64,000 bases of DNA, taken from positions 1-64,000 of the forward strand of contig JAYMGJ010000761.1 in the NCBI GenBank assembly GCA_037178675.1, written 5' to 3'. This DNA is from Scleroderma bovista (taxonomy: Eukaryota; Basidiomycota; Agaricomycetes; Boletales; Sclerodermataceae). Below are positions 1-13,205 of this stretch, piece by piece. How positions within the stretch are numbered: the stretch's first letter is position 1; each line of letters begins with the position of its first letter. The notes beneath the pieces were generated by a model. It saw only the letters and a program-made list of their open reading frames with translations, ran no database searches and was not told the origin of the DNA. The position numbers and the translations under genes are program-made.

Positions 1-691
1 GACTCGTTTCGAAGTCGTGCAAGTGCTTCGTGAGGCAAGTTAACCATCTAATTTATCTGCGTTTGTTTGACACCTCGGTCCACGCCGATCAGGTCGTAGA
101 TCATGTCCTGAAAGACCGCGAAGCATCAGAACAAACGTTAGTCAACCGAGCTAAGGTAAATTTGTCGATGTAGACTGCGCATTTAATGAATCATTTCGGC
201 GTTGTAGGGTTTGATGATCATGGGACACATCTTCAAAACTGCGGTGCCTGATGAATCTGATGAGGTCCGCCGGGAACTAGAACGGTGCGTGATGCGCGCA
301 TATGGCTTTTGCGCCATTCTTATGCTGTACTCTTCCGGATCAGGATGGTGGCGGAAGCGGCCACCGGCAAGTCCAAGCACCACCACCTTCGAGCAACTGC
401 AAGGGGGACACGCCGGGACGGGAAGTGCACTCCCTGCAGGAACAGCGCGGAACAAGCCGAGAAAGCAGCCTCTGCAGACACCCCTCCGCAATAGCCCCAC
501 GATGAAGTGTGGGTGCAGAAAGTGACTTCATGATCACGACATGATCTAGATTTCTTCCTACCTTAATTGAGTATGCCTGTCCCATTGGAACGTTTTCTGG
601 ATACATCCATAGTAGTACATTGTAGTGATGCATACGTCCTGTTTCGGACCACAGAATACATTGTTATGTGCCCGACTTGGAAAATGTGGTA
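1..691. other. Left edge, no gene supported
   Basis: No protein family is recognisable in this stretch. On the + strand about 107-173 reads open and ends at a GTAAAT that could be a splice donor, and 211-525 is open, so the last exons of a gene entering from the left are possible. The overlapping antisense ORF (183-500) is equally long, so neither is convincing. The downstream M20 gene on the other strand ends at 692. Confidence 0.3.
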
Positions 692-2538
692 TTACAACCT
701 ATTGACGGTCCAATTGTTGGCATGAGCCTCCTTCACCTAGAGGGAAGAATAAATGATGGGCTGTATGTCAAGTGATAGACTGCCTCACCTGCTCGAATAG
801 TTTGTCATCTGCAATGATATGAAAACCTGTCCACGCCAAACCCTTCGTAACTTTCATGGTTGCTTTGTGAGCTTCCGTGCTTCTCGCAGATTCCGCAAAC
901 GCTCGCGTGTGGTTACCCCCATTGGTTACCGTTGGTATCGCTAGTGGGACCAACGGAGTGATTATAGATATCAGTCCCATGCCAAACATGATATGCTGCG
1001 GCGTACCATAAGACGGATGCAGAGATGGTACCTCTAGATGTGGGGGCTAAATATCGGACCGTGGATGATGGATATGTGCAGGACCTACCATATGATACGT
1101 TGCCCTGGGAAGATAGTTAGCACCGGCTCGGTCATACCACATTGGAGGGGGACTCACAAAGTCTGTGGATGCCCCAAATCCACGTTCGCATGTATCCATA
1201 CCAAGACTAGTGCTGACTGCGTGTGAGAAGCAGTTGGCTGGTGAAGAGACGCCAGAAATGAATATTAACCGAAAGCTGTCACGGGTGAAAGGACGCACCG
1301 AGGATGCTATTCTGACGTAGGTCGTCATACGGGACGCCCATGGTGACCTTGAGACCGCAGGACGTAGCGAGGGCGGCGCCGCTGCCAACTTCACATTAGA
1401 ACGCCAAATGAGGTGGTATGCTTTCTCAGACGAACTCGAAGCATGCTTTCACCCTGTCTCGCAAGACCGCTAGTTGGTCTCGGGTTGGCGCTCGTACTAG
1501 CCAACGCATGTTGGCATAGTCGGGTATGACTAATCGGTTAATTAACTTTACTCGACCAAGCGAGGGTCCACCAACGCCTCACCATTGGGGGAGCTCTGGG
1601 AGCCCTGGATCACGCCATGAACCCGATGATCTGGTTTGATTTGCTGGCGGAGGACGGAGATGCTTGAATAGGCCAGGAAGGCAGCATCGAGGGCATTGGT
1701 GCCATCCCAAGGGGCGTCACCCGCATGTGCCCTAGTCCCGATCGTTAGTCTGAACAAGCCAGCGTGCTTGTCTTACTCACGAGTGGCCAATAAACTCGGC
1801 TTCGATCGACTGCATGGCCAGACAACTTCCCAACGACACCGAATCCGTGGGGCCTGGCGAAGGGTGACACCTGCAAATAGGGCCATCAAGAAGTGTCCCC
1901 CAAGGAAAATCCCAGCGAAACAAACATCAGGCAAACATCCATATCCTTGTATCCACCGCGTTCTAGCAATATTGCTTTGCCACCACCACCCTCCTCCCCT
2001 GTGTGAAATTACCAATCGTGGGTAAGTGCCCCTTATCACCTGGGCAGAACTTACCTGGAGTTCCGAGAAGAATGATCCTTCCGGGTACATCGTAGGTTTG
2101 GAGTGCAGATTTAACCGTAATTGCCACCCCCACCCCACTTGCCGCGATGAGGTTGTGGCCACATGCATGGCCAATTAAAGGCAAAGCATCCATTTCTGAA
2201 TTAATCCCAAGGGTGCGACCGCCACTACCGTGGGTGAATTCTGCTCTCCATGCAGTCTCTAAACCCAGGTGGTGTCTAGTCACAACAAATCCGTGGCGTT
2301 CCATAAAGTCACACAGGGTATCATGGGCGAAGCTAGGAGAAATGAGACTAGCGCGACCCGTGATAGGGGATAATGGTACGAACTGCTCTTCAAACATAAC
2401 TTCGGGGCGGTCTTTTCAGAATGTGCAGATTATTTAGATTGGACGTTGGATTCCTGTAGTGCACTGACCGTGGATGCGAAGGCTCAAATCCCTCAAATCA
2501 TCATCTAGACTGTCCACTGTTACATTGATGGAAGACAT
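692..2538 (-). CDS. M20-family amidohydrolase / peptidase (PM20D2-like)
   Basis: Predicted zinc-dependent hydrolase of the M20 family (amidase or dipeptidase type related to PM20D2); the natural substrate is unknown. My exon model (minus strand, listed low to high) is 692-736, 789-940, 1007-1033, 1089-1104, 1158-1237, 1299-1381, 1436-1529, 1583-1731, 1781-1870, 1926-1998, 2055-2332, 2384-2411 and 2469-2538. Every junction is GT-AG and every phase fits, giving 1185 nt or 394 residues. Visible family motifs are GINSEMDALPLIGHACGHN (metal site), GTPGEEGGGGK (catalytic Glu pair), MCHPSPG, SAHAGDAPWDGTNALDA at the start of the dimerisation domain, and GASTDFGNVSYEVPSLHP near the C-terminus. The start at 2538 (MSSINV) precedes a helix typical of the family N-terminus; the frame stays open a little upstream, so a longer protein is possible. 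Substrate specificity is inference; the family assignment is strong. Confidence 0.9.
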
Positions 2539-3908
2539 CAATGCCGACCTAAATCGGAAATTGGATGGTGGATCGATATACTTGGAAGGCGAGTCGACTG
2601 AATGCACTAACCGACTTGCCGGAAAGTCGCAGCATGGTTCAAAAGGCTGAGGGATTTGATAAGTGGTGAGGCCTCGCCTTCTCCATGGGGCAAACTGTCA
2701 TACGTACAGAGTCGGCATCGGTGGCGCTGAAATGGTCTGTGGAGAGTGATTTATCATAATCATCACATTCCTTGTCTGAGCGCCGTATGATGTGCTTTGG
2801 GGACGAGCGAGCGCTAGTCCAAAAAGGCCGGAACCATCGCCGGAAGGAGAGACAACCGACGTTGGTGTGCTGATCAGGCGCGTGAGGGAACATGAAGGTG
2901 GAGGAGTCTCGCTGTCTGGGGGATATCAGAATTGATGGACACATTATGGTTACATTTATTGACGTTTCGGCGCCTGTAGGGGACACCCCGCATCACTTTA
3001 ACTTATGAAGCAGAATAATGGTCCGACATTACCGGGGGTACCGAAGGGGAGGAGTTCCAGGTGGCACCCACCTGGCGAGACACCTGTTCCGAGTCGGAAA
3101 TAGCACGCCCACACGCAGACGACTATTCCCAGAACATGCGTGCCAGAAAAAGACACGGCGTGCATGGGGCCAGTTCGTCACAGAAGGTTAGATCCCATAG
3201 ATAAGTAGCTATGTCGTCACCTCGTCCGCAGATATCTGTCGAGTAAGAAAAATTTGGCGACAAGCTTTGTCCATTTGGTTGACCTTCTCTGCGTGTGGTA
3301 GGAGCATCTTCCCCACTCAAACCCAAGATATTATCCTCTTAATCCGCGCAGCCAGCTGGCAGCGATAGACATGCCACTTCTTGGTTCAGTCCGTTGGGAC
3401 AATACTGCCGATTAGAGAAAAGCATGGTCCGATGACTTGGTTAATATTGGTCAACGTAGACAAAGGATGTCGTCATTTTCAGATTTAGGTTTACGCGCGG
3501 AGTAAATCTCTACGTGGGTCGAGTGGGGAATAACGGAAGGCAAGGGGCAGGGGGAGGTAAAATTACGGCGTGTCCAGGCTCCCGAGTCTCGAATTCGAAA
3601 CTTGTGCTTGGAGTCGTGATTCGCAATAGTCCCAGCTCCGTGGATGTAGGCGAGATGCACCATTACGTGCGCGAAGTCGTGCCAAAGCTGAGCACGGCCA
3701 AGGACCAACAGGAGATAAGAAGAATACGTCCGACGGTAGGTATTGTCCGAGCATTGTCCGCCATGAATACGCGCTATGCCCGAGATGTGCTTCGGGAATT
3801 CGGAACTGTTCATCTGGAAGAGCCTACACGACGCACACGGGCGTGTTATTCGTGGGTTCGAGTTCGAAGCCTCGATCGCGGTGAGGGTCGAGAAGAAAAC
3901 GAAAAAGC
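2539..3908. other. Intergenic, no gene supported
   Basis: About 1.4 kb between the M20 gene start and the tRNA. ORFs of 60-165 codons occur in several frames and overlap each other antisense, with no recognisable motif, repeated domain or intron pattern. The M20 promoter should lie in the left part. Confidence 0.5.
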
Positions 3909-3988
3909 GGGCCTGGCCGGGAATTGAACCCGGGACCTCCTCCATTTGGACGCCCTAAGAAGGAATCATACGACTAGACCACCAGGCC
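3909..3988 (-). tRNA. tRNA-Pro(AGG), with short intron
   Basis: The minus strand folds as a tRNA. The acceptor arms GGCCTGG and CCAGGCC pair over 7 bp. The D arm is GTCTAGTCGTATGAT. The anticodon stem is CCTTC with GGAGG, and the loop begins TTAGGG, so the anticodon is AGG (3954-3956). The T arm is CCGGG TTCAATT CCCGG. The anticodon loop has 8 extra bases (CGTCCAAA) right after position 37, the standard place for a nuclear tRNA intron. It lies 90 bp upstream of the TOR start codon on the opposite strand. A near-identical copy is at 30722-30802. Confidence 0.93.
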
Positions 3989-4078
3989 GGTGGTTCCGGC
4001 GTCGCCCGTGTCGGCTTGGCCGGGATGACTAATCACACTAGCACTGACGTCTCTACTAGACAGCGACTGGTGTCAAAC

Positions 4079-7000
4079 ATGGCGACCATCACGCCTGTCC
4101 ATGCAGACAATCTCGGTCAGATATTCCAAGCCCTGCGAAGCCAGACACACGAAACCAGACTCCAGGCAGCGATTGACCTTCGCCGCTATGTAGGTCTCCC
4201 CCGTCTCCCCGTACTTGGTTCTAAACACCTTCCAGGTCGTCACGACGGTAGTGGAGATGCCCAGCGATGCGGCGGTCAAGCTCTGGGATGACGACATCAA
4301 TAAACGCCTGTTTGACCTCATGCACAGCCAGAACAACGCGGAGAGGTTTGGTGGTTTGCTGGCAATCGGTGCGTCCCACCCCTCCGACTGGCAATCCAGC
4401 CCTCAGGTTAATTCTCCGCCCAGATCATTTGCTGGAGAACGATGGCGAAGACCTGGTTGGATCCAAGCGATATTTGTACAGATTCTACAACTACGTCAAG
4501 CAGCTGTTGCCGAACCACGATGTCAATATCATGCTTGCTGCCTCCAAGACTTTGGGACAGATTGCAGCCATCGGAGGTGCTGATTTCGGTGAAGGATTCA
4601 TGGACCAGGAGGTACCAGCTGCCGTGGAACTCCTGCAGGGGGGAGAACTACCCCGCTACGCGGGTGTTCTTATCCTCAAGGAACTCGCAAGGAACAGTGC
4701 CGTCTACTTCCACTCTCATTTAAGTCTCGTCTTCGACAAGATTCTCATTCCTCTGCGCGACCCTCGCGTTATTGTTAGGGAGAGCGCCGCTGAGCTCTTG
4801 GCAGCTTGCTTAGAAATCGTCACCAACAGAGAGCGCCAGACGCGAACAACGTACCTGAAGAAGATCTTACAAGACGCGCAGCTTGGTTTGAAGATGTCAC
4901 AGCCAGAGGTTATCCATGGCTCGCTACTCATGTATCGCGAGCTTTTATTGCACGGAGACATGGTACGTGCTTAATGGTGACCAAAAAGTGCATCTATAAC
5001 CTTGTCGCTACCACTCTAGTTTATGCGAGAATCCTTTTTGGATACAGCAGAGCAGATCCTTCGCTTTAAGTCACATAGAGACAACCTAGTCCGCAAGATG
5101 GTCATCACCCTGATCCCCACCCTTGCTGCATACGACACCCAAACATTTTCTGAACACTATCTTCACAAGTCCATGGCTCATCTACTCACGCAGCTTGAAA
5201 AACCAAATGAACGATCCTTTGGTATCCATCCCCCCTTTGTCGTTAACTACTATGTTCATTCAGTATACAGCTTTCATTGCCATTGGCCACACCGCCACTG
5301 CCGTTGGAAGCGACATGAAACCCTTCCTGGACTCCATCATGGCTCAGATCAAACAAGGGCTCCAACAGAGAGGGTAGGCGATGTACCGCCGCCGTGTCAT
5401 TCTTGCTCATCTGGAATTAGCAAGAAGAATGCTCCGTCTGAAGAACCCATCTTCCAATGTGTCGGAATGTTGGCATCCGCCGTAGGTCCAAACCTGACCA
5501 AGCTCCTTCATGACCAGTTGGACCTTTTCTTTGCATGTGGTCTCAGTGACCCACTGCGCCAAGCCTTGACAGCGATCGCACGGAATATACAACCTCTTCT
5601 AAAGACTATCCAAGGTAACCGTTTGCTGATGGATAGGAAATAACTATTGAACCTCATCAGAACGCTTATTGGACCTGTTATCCACGATTCTGTGCGGACA
5701 GCCTTATAAAGTAATCGGCACACCACCTTCTTTAGTTAGAGGCGATGTCGCTTTCCATGCACACGAATTGAGTGCATCGCAGGCTGCCAAGAATAATAAG
5801 AACCCAGAGCTTATCACGCTTGCCCTTTCCACTCTTGGTTCTTTCGAGTTCTTAGGTTAGTAAAGTGGGTCTTGTGGTGTATCGTGTTTAAGCCTCGGCG
5901 ATTTCAACAGGTCACGTGTTGAACGAGTTCGTTCGGGGAGCTGCCTTGCCCTACCTTGATGACGATAACCCCGAAGTCCGACGCGCTGCAGCTTTGGCAT
6001 GCTGCAAGGTTTTTGTGAAAGATCCTATATGCTACCAGGCCAGCAGCCATGCCATCGAAATCATCGGCGATGTTCTGGACAAACTATTGACTGTTGGTAT
6101 TGCTGATCCTGGTGCGACTTTCAGCAGAACCGCAGAGAAGGTGTGCTGAGTCCATTGCAGATCCCACTATTCGGCAGACCGTCCTTTCCTCTTTGCACGA
6201 ACGTTTTGACAAGCATCTAGCGCAAGCCGAGAACGTTCGGTCCATCTTTATTGCGCTCAATGACGAGGTTTTTGAGAACCGGGTTACGGCGGTCGGTTTG
6301 ATTGGCCGACTTGCCAAGCACAATCCCGCATATGTCATGCCATCACTCCGCAAAGCATTGATCCAGCTCCTCACAGAATTGGAATATGCAACTGTCATGT
6401 ACGGTCCCATTCTAACACCCCATACGTTGATGTGACCAGTGAATTTACAGGCGCAACCGGGAGGAATGTACCCGCCTTCTGACGCTTCTTGTGAGCGCTA
6501 CCCAGCGGCTAATCAAATCATATGCGCTACCGATTCTCCGTGTTTTGCTTACAAAGGCGAACGATCCAAACCCAACTGTGGCCGCCAACATCCTGATGTG
6601 TCTTGGGGAGCTCTCTGCCGTCGGAGGCGAGGCCGTAATTCCACATATTCCCGAGCTGATGCAAATCATCATCACCAAGCTGCAGGACCCTGCACATGCG
6701 AAACGAGACGCCGCTCTGCGTACGCTTGGTCAGCTATGCTCCAGTACAGGATACGTGATCACACCCTTGGTCGAATACCCGCAGCTTCTTCCGATCTTGC
6801 ATAAGATCTTACGGACTGAATCGGGGTCGTCCCGACGTGACGTGGTCAGAGAAGTCGTGAAGGTCCTAGGTATCCTCGGTGCACTTGACCCTTACAGGCG
6901 CAAGGTAAGTGTCAGCCCCCCTGGTCCTTCGTTGAATGTCAACGGGGTTGTAGACCAAGCCAGACGACGATGCCATCGCGGAGGGAACCCTGCCTGCCAA

Positions 7001-10000
7001 CACGACCACGGTTTCTAACGCTGCATCCTCCAGCAGTTCCGATGACTACTATCAGACAGTTGTGATCACCGCCTTGCTTGCCGTCCTGCGTGACCAATCT
7101 ATGAGCAACCATCATCACACAGTCATAGAGGCCATCATGAACATCTTTAAGACGCAAGGCTTGAAGTGTGTCATGTTCTTACCTCAGGTACTTGGTATAG
7201 CCAGACAGGTACATAGTATCATCTATCTGATGTGCGGTTCCCAGATCATCCCTGCTTTCGCTGCAGTTGCGCGCACTTCCGCGGCACGCTTGCAAGAATT
7301 CCATTTGCAACAGCTCGCAATCTTGGTAGGGATCATCAAACAGCACATCCGTAACTACACGCCAGATGTTTTTGGGCTTGTGACGGACCTCTGGGAAAAC
7401 ATCACTTTACAGCTGCCCATTGTCTCTCTCATCGAGGCTTTGGGTAAAGCATTAGATGCCGAGTTCAAGCCCTTCTTACCAACCATCTTACCGCATCTAC
7501 TCAAGGTATTCGAAGGGGAGTTGACGGACAAGCGGATGAACACCCAAATCAAGATTTTTGATTCATTCCTGACTTTTGGGTCAAACATTGAGGAGTATCT
7601 TCACCTCGTCATTCCAGTCATCGTGAAGACTGCCGAGCGACCTGACGCATCTAGCATTTTGCGGAAGCGGGCCATACAAACCATAGCTCATTTATCTCAA
7701 CGTGTTAACTTCTCAGATCATGCTTCTCGTATCATTCACCCGTTGGCTAGGGTATTGGATTCACCTAATAATGAGCTCCGGCAAGCAGTCATGGATACCC
7801 TGTGCGCAATTGTCATTCAACTTGGTTCGGATTTCGCTGTTTTTGTCCCCATGATCAATAAGGTATGTTTGCACCATCGATGTTCATCGTAACCTTCGCA
7901 CGAACCTTGCGTTCGACAGTGTTTGCTCCGAAATCGTATCCATCATCCACGTTACGAGAATCTTATCACCAAACTACTTAATGGCGAACGCCTGCCACAA
8001 GAATCCGGGATCCATGAGTTGCTGTAGGTGGACCCCCTATAATTCGGACTTGTCGGCATCTAAACACTTTGATTTTCAGGGAGAGTACCAAGGTCGCTGA
8101 GATATCAGCAGTTGCTGAGCCAGCGAAGTTGACTGTCAACCAACAACACCTAAAACAGGCATGGGATGTATCATCAATCACGACGAAGGACGACTGGATG
8201 GAATGGATGCAACGCTTGTCTGTCGAGTTTATGAAGGAGTCCCCGTCTCACGCGCTCCGCGCTTGTATGAGTTTGGTAGACATTCACCAGCCACTGGCCA
8301 AAGAACTTTTCAACGCCGCGTTCATGTCTTGCTGGACGGAGTTGTATGATCAGTACCAAGTTCGTTTCAATGACTGTAATTTCTGCTTGGTTTACTCGTA
8401 CTGAAGCACTGCTACAGGAAGGACTCGTCCGTTCGATCGAATATGCCCTCATCTCTGCAACTGCCCCTTCTGAGCTCATTCACCGCCTTCTTAGCCTTGC
8501 TGAATTCATGGAACATGAAGAAAAGCCCCTTCCTATCGAGCATCGAACCCTTGGCGAGTATGCCATGCGCTTCCACGCGTATGCAAAGGCTCTCCACTAC
8601 AAGGAACTCGAGTTCTTTACCGAAACATCGCCAAATATCATCGAAGCGCTCATTGGCATCAACACAAAGCTGCAACAGCACGACGCAGCCTGGGGAACAT
8701 TGGTCATCGCTCGGGAACAGTACGACGTCAGCAAGCACGAGGAGTGGTACGAAAGGCTTGGAAGATGGCAGGAAGCATTGGTTGCATATGACAAAAAGGC
8801 GGCCATAGATCCTGACTCTCCAGAAGTGCAAATTGGGCGAATGAAATGTCTGCACGCACTCGGCGAATGGGACCAACTTTCCATGCAGGTCGAAGAAACC
8901 TGGCAAAGTGCCAACCACGAGGAACGTCGCGAGATTTCTCCCATGGCTGCCGCTGCGGCGTGGTCGCTGCTGGACTGGGAGTCCATGGACGATTATATTG
9001 GAGTTATGAGGGTGGACTCACCTGATCGTGCTTTTTACAAAGCGGTACTTTCTGTCCACCAGAATCAGTTCCCGAAGGCGCTCAGGGAGATTGGAAAGGC
9101 GCGAGATCTGCTCGAGCCAGAGCTGACATCTTTTGTAGGGGAGGGCTACGGTCGCTCTTATAAGTGAGTGCTTTGGCCTACTGCCATGTCGATGGTTACT
9201 GATGGGCTCTAGTACTCTTGTCCGCGCTCAGATGCTTTCTGAGCTTGAGGAGATTATCATGTTCAAGCAATACGCTGACCAACCAGAACGACAACAAGCA
9301 ATGCGAAAGACATGGATGAAGAGGTGGGTTCATGTCCACTTCGCTCTTGGGGTGATTTGAACCTGTCATCAAGACTTCAGGGTTGCCAACCCGACGTTGA
9401 GACTTGGCAGCGTATTTTGCAAGTTAGAGCGTTGGTTCTGAATCCAGAAGATGATCCTGTCATGTGGATCAAATTTGCCAACCTTTGCCGGAAGTCGGAT
9501 CGAATGGCATTGGCTGAGAAAACAATACACTCACTGTTGTCCCCCGAAAGGGTATGGTTCTTCACTTCACACCCAGAGTGTACTTATCGTTGTTCTAGCT
9601 CCAGCACATACGTGATGACCAACACATGAAGGCACCGCCAAGTGTCGTCTATGCGCAGTTGAAATACATGTGGGCTAGTGGTGCGCAGGAGGAGAGCCTC
9701 ACCTTCCTCCGTCAGTTCTCTGGCAGTGTTGCGAGGGATTTACAATCGGAAACCAAGGAACATTCCCAGCGTAATGGTGTGGGAAAGCAGAAACTAGACG
9801 AGCTTGCTCGTTTGCTTGCCCGCTGTTATTTCAAGCAGGGCCAATGGCAACTCGAACTGAAAGAAGACTGGGGTGCTGTAAGCATCAACCTAGCCTTGAT
9901 ATCACCATTAACCCTGTCGCTGGCAGCGTAACGTCAAAGACATTTTGTACTGCTACAGGCTGGCCACCCATTACGATCCGAACTGGTACAAGGCCTGGCA

Positions 10001-12769
10001 CACCTGGGCGCTCGCCAACTTCGACTTTGTCAGTCATCTCGAGAGTCAAAAGGAAAGCACAGTTGCCGACGTCCCTGGAAGTGGCCTCGCAGCCCACATA
10101 GTGCAGGCTGTCCAAGGCGAGGATCAACATTCTGATGTATGATGCCGATGCTGAGATCATGTGCTACAGGATTCTTCCGGTCCATTGCGCTACGCAACGA
10201 AAATGCATTGCAAGACACTTTGCGGTTACTGACATTATGGTTCAAGTACGGCGCTCATGACGAGGTTAGTCAAGTAATGGCCGAAGGTTTCTCGAAGGTG
10301 GAGGTCGACACCTGGCTAGAAGTTATACCTCAGGTAAGCTGTGAGAACAATCTTAACTTTGTAATTCTACTCACGCCAAATTCAGATCATTGCTCGAATC
10401 CAGACGCCGAACGTCAATGTGCGCCGCAATATCAATAATCTACTTACCGAAGTCGGAAAGCATCATCCCCAAGCTCTTATATACCCCCTCACAGTAGCTT
10501 CCAAGTCCTCTAGCGTAACTCGCCGGAACGTTGCTTTGAACATTATGGATCGGATGAGGGAACATAGCCCTATAATCGTTGAACAGGTAGTTTTTGTCGC
10601 TTACCAAGACCACTCGAGGCCCTTATGATACGTCTAGGCTCTTTTGGTCAGCCAAGAGCTCATACGTGTTGCTATTTTGTGGCATGAGCTGTGGCATGAA
10701 GGCCTTGAAGAAGCTTCCAGGTTGTTCTTCAATGACAAGAACCCTGAAGGCATGATTGCCACGCTTGAACCCTTGCATGAATTGCTCGAACGCGTATGTA
10801 GAATTGTGCCGTGCTACCCAAGGATGTTACTTACCTCACCCAACGCAGGGCCCAACGACAGCACGTGAGATATCGTTTGTCCAGGCCTTTGGCAGAGACC
10901 TTCGAGAGGCACGTGAGGCTTGTCGCCGGTACAGAGAGTTTGGCGAGATGACGGAGCTGAATAAGGCTTGGGACATTTACTATGGAGTCGGTTTTTTTTG
11001 AGCGTTGGCTGTTGAGGTTTTCTCATATAGTTCTCCTTTCAGGTCTTCCGCAAGGTGGAGAAACAATTGCCTCAGCTCACCACGTTGGATTTGCAATATG
11101 TCTCGCCCCAGCTTCTGAAAGCACGCAATCTCGAGTTGGCAATGCCCGGTACGCAACACGTTTTCTTTGCGTGTGCGTCCTAAGTTGTCTTCAGGAACAT
11201 ATCAAAGCGGTCGGCCTGTGATCAAGATTGCCAGCTTCGCCACCAAACTCACTGTGATCGCTTCTAAGCAACGACCAAGACGACTATCACTAAAGGGTGA
11301 CGATGGCAAAGACTATTTGTATTGTCTCAAAGGTTAGCATTATGTGCTCCTTTGTTACTCGTTATCTCATTTCCCTGCCAGGTCACGAGGATTTGCGACA
11401 AGACGAGCGTGTTATGCAACTTTTCAGTCTCGTCAACACATTGCTCTCTGTTGATACCGATAGCTTCAAGCGACGCCTACACATTCAACGATATGCTGTA
11501 ATTCCACTGGCACCTAACGCTGGTCTGATGGGGTGGGTTAAAGATAGTGATACGCTTCATGTTCTAGTTCGCGATTACCGCGACTCTCGCAAGGTGTTGC
11601 TGAACATTGAATATCGGTTAATGCTACAGGTGATGAGAGAGGTCTTGCTTTTACTGATCACTCACTCATGTCACAGATGGCCCCCGACTATGAGAATTTG
11701 ACACTGCTCCAGAAAGTGGAAGTATTCGAATACGCCCTTGAAAACACTACCGGTCAGGACTTGTATCGGGTCCTATGGCTTAAGAGTGCAAATTCAGAAC
11801 ACTGGCTCGAGCGCCGTGCAACCTATACACGTTCGCTAGCTGTCAATAGCATGGTTGGGCACATTTTGGGTTTGGGAGATCGCCATCCATCCAATTTACT
11901 CATCGAGAGAAGCACTGGAAAGGTGGTCCATATTGATTTCGGGGACTGTTTCGAAGTCGCCATGCACCGAGAGAAATTCCCTGAGAAAATTCCTTTCCGG
12001 CTGACGAGAATGCTAACGCACGCTATGGAGGTAAGGTTACAATCCATTCATCGAACGGCATCTTCTGATGGTAATGTACAGACAAGTGGGATTGAGGGCA
12101 GCTTCCGACGGACTTGCGAAATCACGATGTCAGTACTTCGAGCCAACAAAGAGTCCTTGATGGCCGTGTTGGAAGCCTTCGTATATGATCCCCTTATTAA
12201 CTGGAGGCTCATGCAAGCGGATGTTGACGCCAGGAAACAAGATGGTACTTCGTTGAAACCCAGACGCAGAGGTGTTGGTACTTACTCCTGAACCAGATGC
12301 AGACTACGACCCAGGACGAGCTGCCGAGCTCGCAAAAGTTGCGGCATATCCCCAGGCCCCGACGAGGAGGTTACATGCAGATGAGAGTGATATCTTCAAT
12401 GGTAACTCGCCATTTATTCTTACCAACGTGGTACTGACAAGCGTACTGCAGAGGCCGTTGATGGACCATTTGCAAGACAAGAAGTGAGAAACGAGCGTGC
12501 ACTGGCCGTATACAATCGTGTGCAACATAAGCTTACCGGTTTGTGCCACGTTTCCTGGTTTGTTTTGACCTTGATTGTTTATTCTATACACAGGAAGGGA
12601 TTTCGATCCTAATGTGGTTCTTCCGGTTATTGTCCAAGTCGATAAACTCATCTTGCAGGCAACATCACTAGAAAACCTCTGTCAATGTTTCTCTGGATGG
12701 TACGTCTTCTTTGGCTGTCTCTACTGAGGTAACTGATCTGGTATTGTGTGAAGGTGTGCGTTCTGGTGA
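4079..12769 (+). CDS. TOR: TOR serine/threonine kinase (PIKK family)
   Basis: Target-of-rapamycin kinase, the catalytic core of TORC1/TORC2 that links nutrients to growth. The start codon 4079 opens exon 4079-4189 (MATITPVH...), followed by many GT-AG introns of about 50-70 nt. I estimate about 2,350 residues, the usual length. Order: N-terminal HEAT repeats (about 4080-8000), FAT region (about 8070-10600), FRB domain (about 10640-11060; motifs [41 protein letters not shown]), PI3K-type kinase domain (about 11230-12030; [26 protein letters not shown] catalytic loop, HIDFGDCFE metal loop) and C-terminal FATC ([14 protein letters not shown], stop 12767-12769). The last exons join with consistent phases across introns at 12402, 12540 and 12699. 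No frameshift or lost catalytic residue was seen. The rapamycin-contact serine (codon 10716-10718) and the FRB tryptophan are kept. One intron, after YYG in the FRB, has an unusual GTCGGT donor. Confidence 0.97.
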
Positions 12770-13205
12770 CACGCATATGTTTCTATCTATATAATGCTAT
12801 GATAACCACTTTGTATGACACGTCGGACAGCTAGCTAGTATGCATCTACCATACTATGTAATTGACCACCAGCCCCTTGCGACAAATATGGCAAGTTATG
12901 AGATGTATATGTGCGGAATCAATATACAGCGGCTGACCTCTTTCCACGACACAACGCGTATCAAACCCATTCCTTGTCGTTGTCCACCAGAGCCATGCCA
13001 CGCGGAATCCCGAACGCGAAGAAAGATGATAGTGGGATGCGATACACGTCGATGCATGTCCCTCTCGCGTATGTAGAGTAGAGTCTGTCGGCCGAGGCGC
13101 AACTAATCTTCAGAATGAAGGCCCAATCCAAAACATATGGGTGCATCATATCTCAAAACAGAGAGCCAAACGTTATGGGGAAGAAATGCCGCGCGAAAGC
13201 AAAAG
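12770..13205. other. Intergenic TOR-ARP8
   Basis: 436 bp holding the TOR 3' UTR and the ARP8 promoter. The short open frames (for example 12840-13076) show no motif. Nothing else seen. Confidence 0.5.

Noticed and set aside
3451..3945. 164-codon minus-strand ORF and its 137-codon plus-strand overlap
   Set aside because: They are mutual antisense shadows, no domain is recognised, and one end lies within the tRNA.
3776..3958. ORFs containing WPGIEPGTSSIW at 3776-3958 and 30601-30828
   Set aside because: The shared peptide is the antisense translation of the two tRNA-Pro genes, not a conserved protein.
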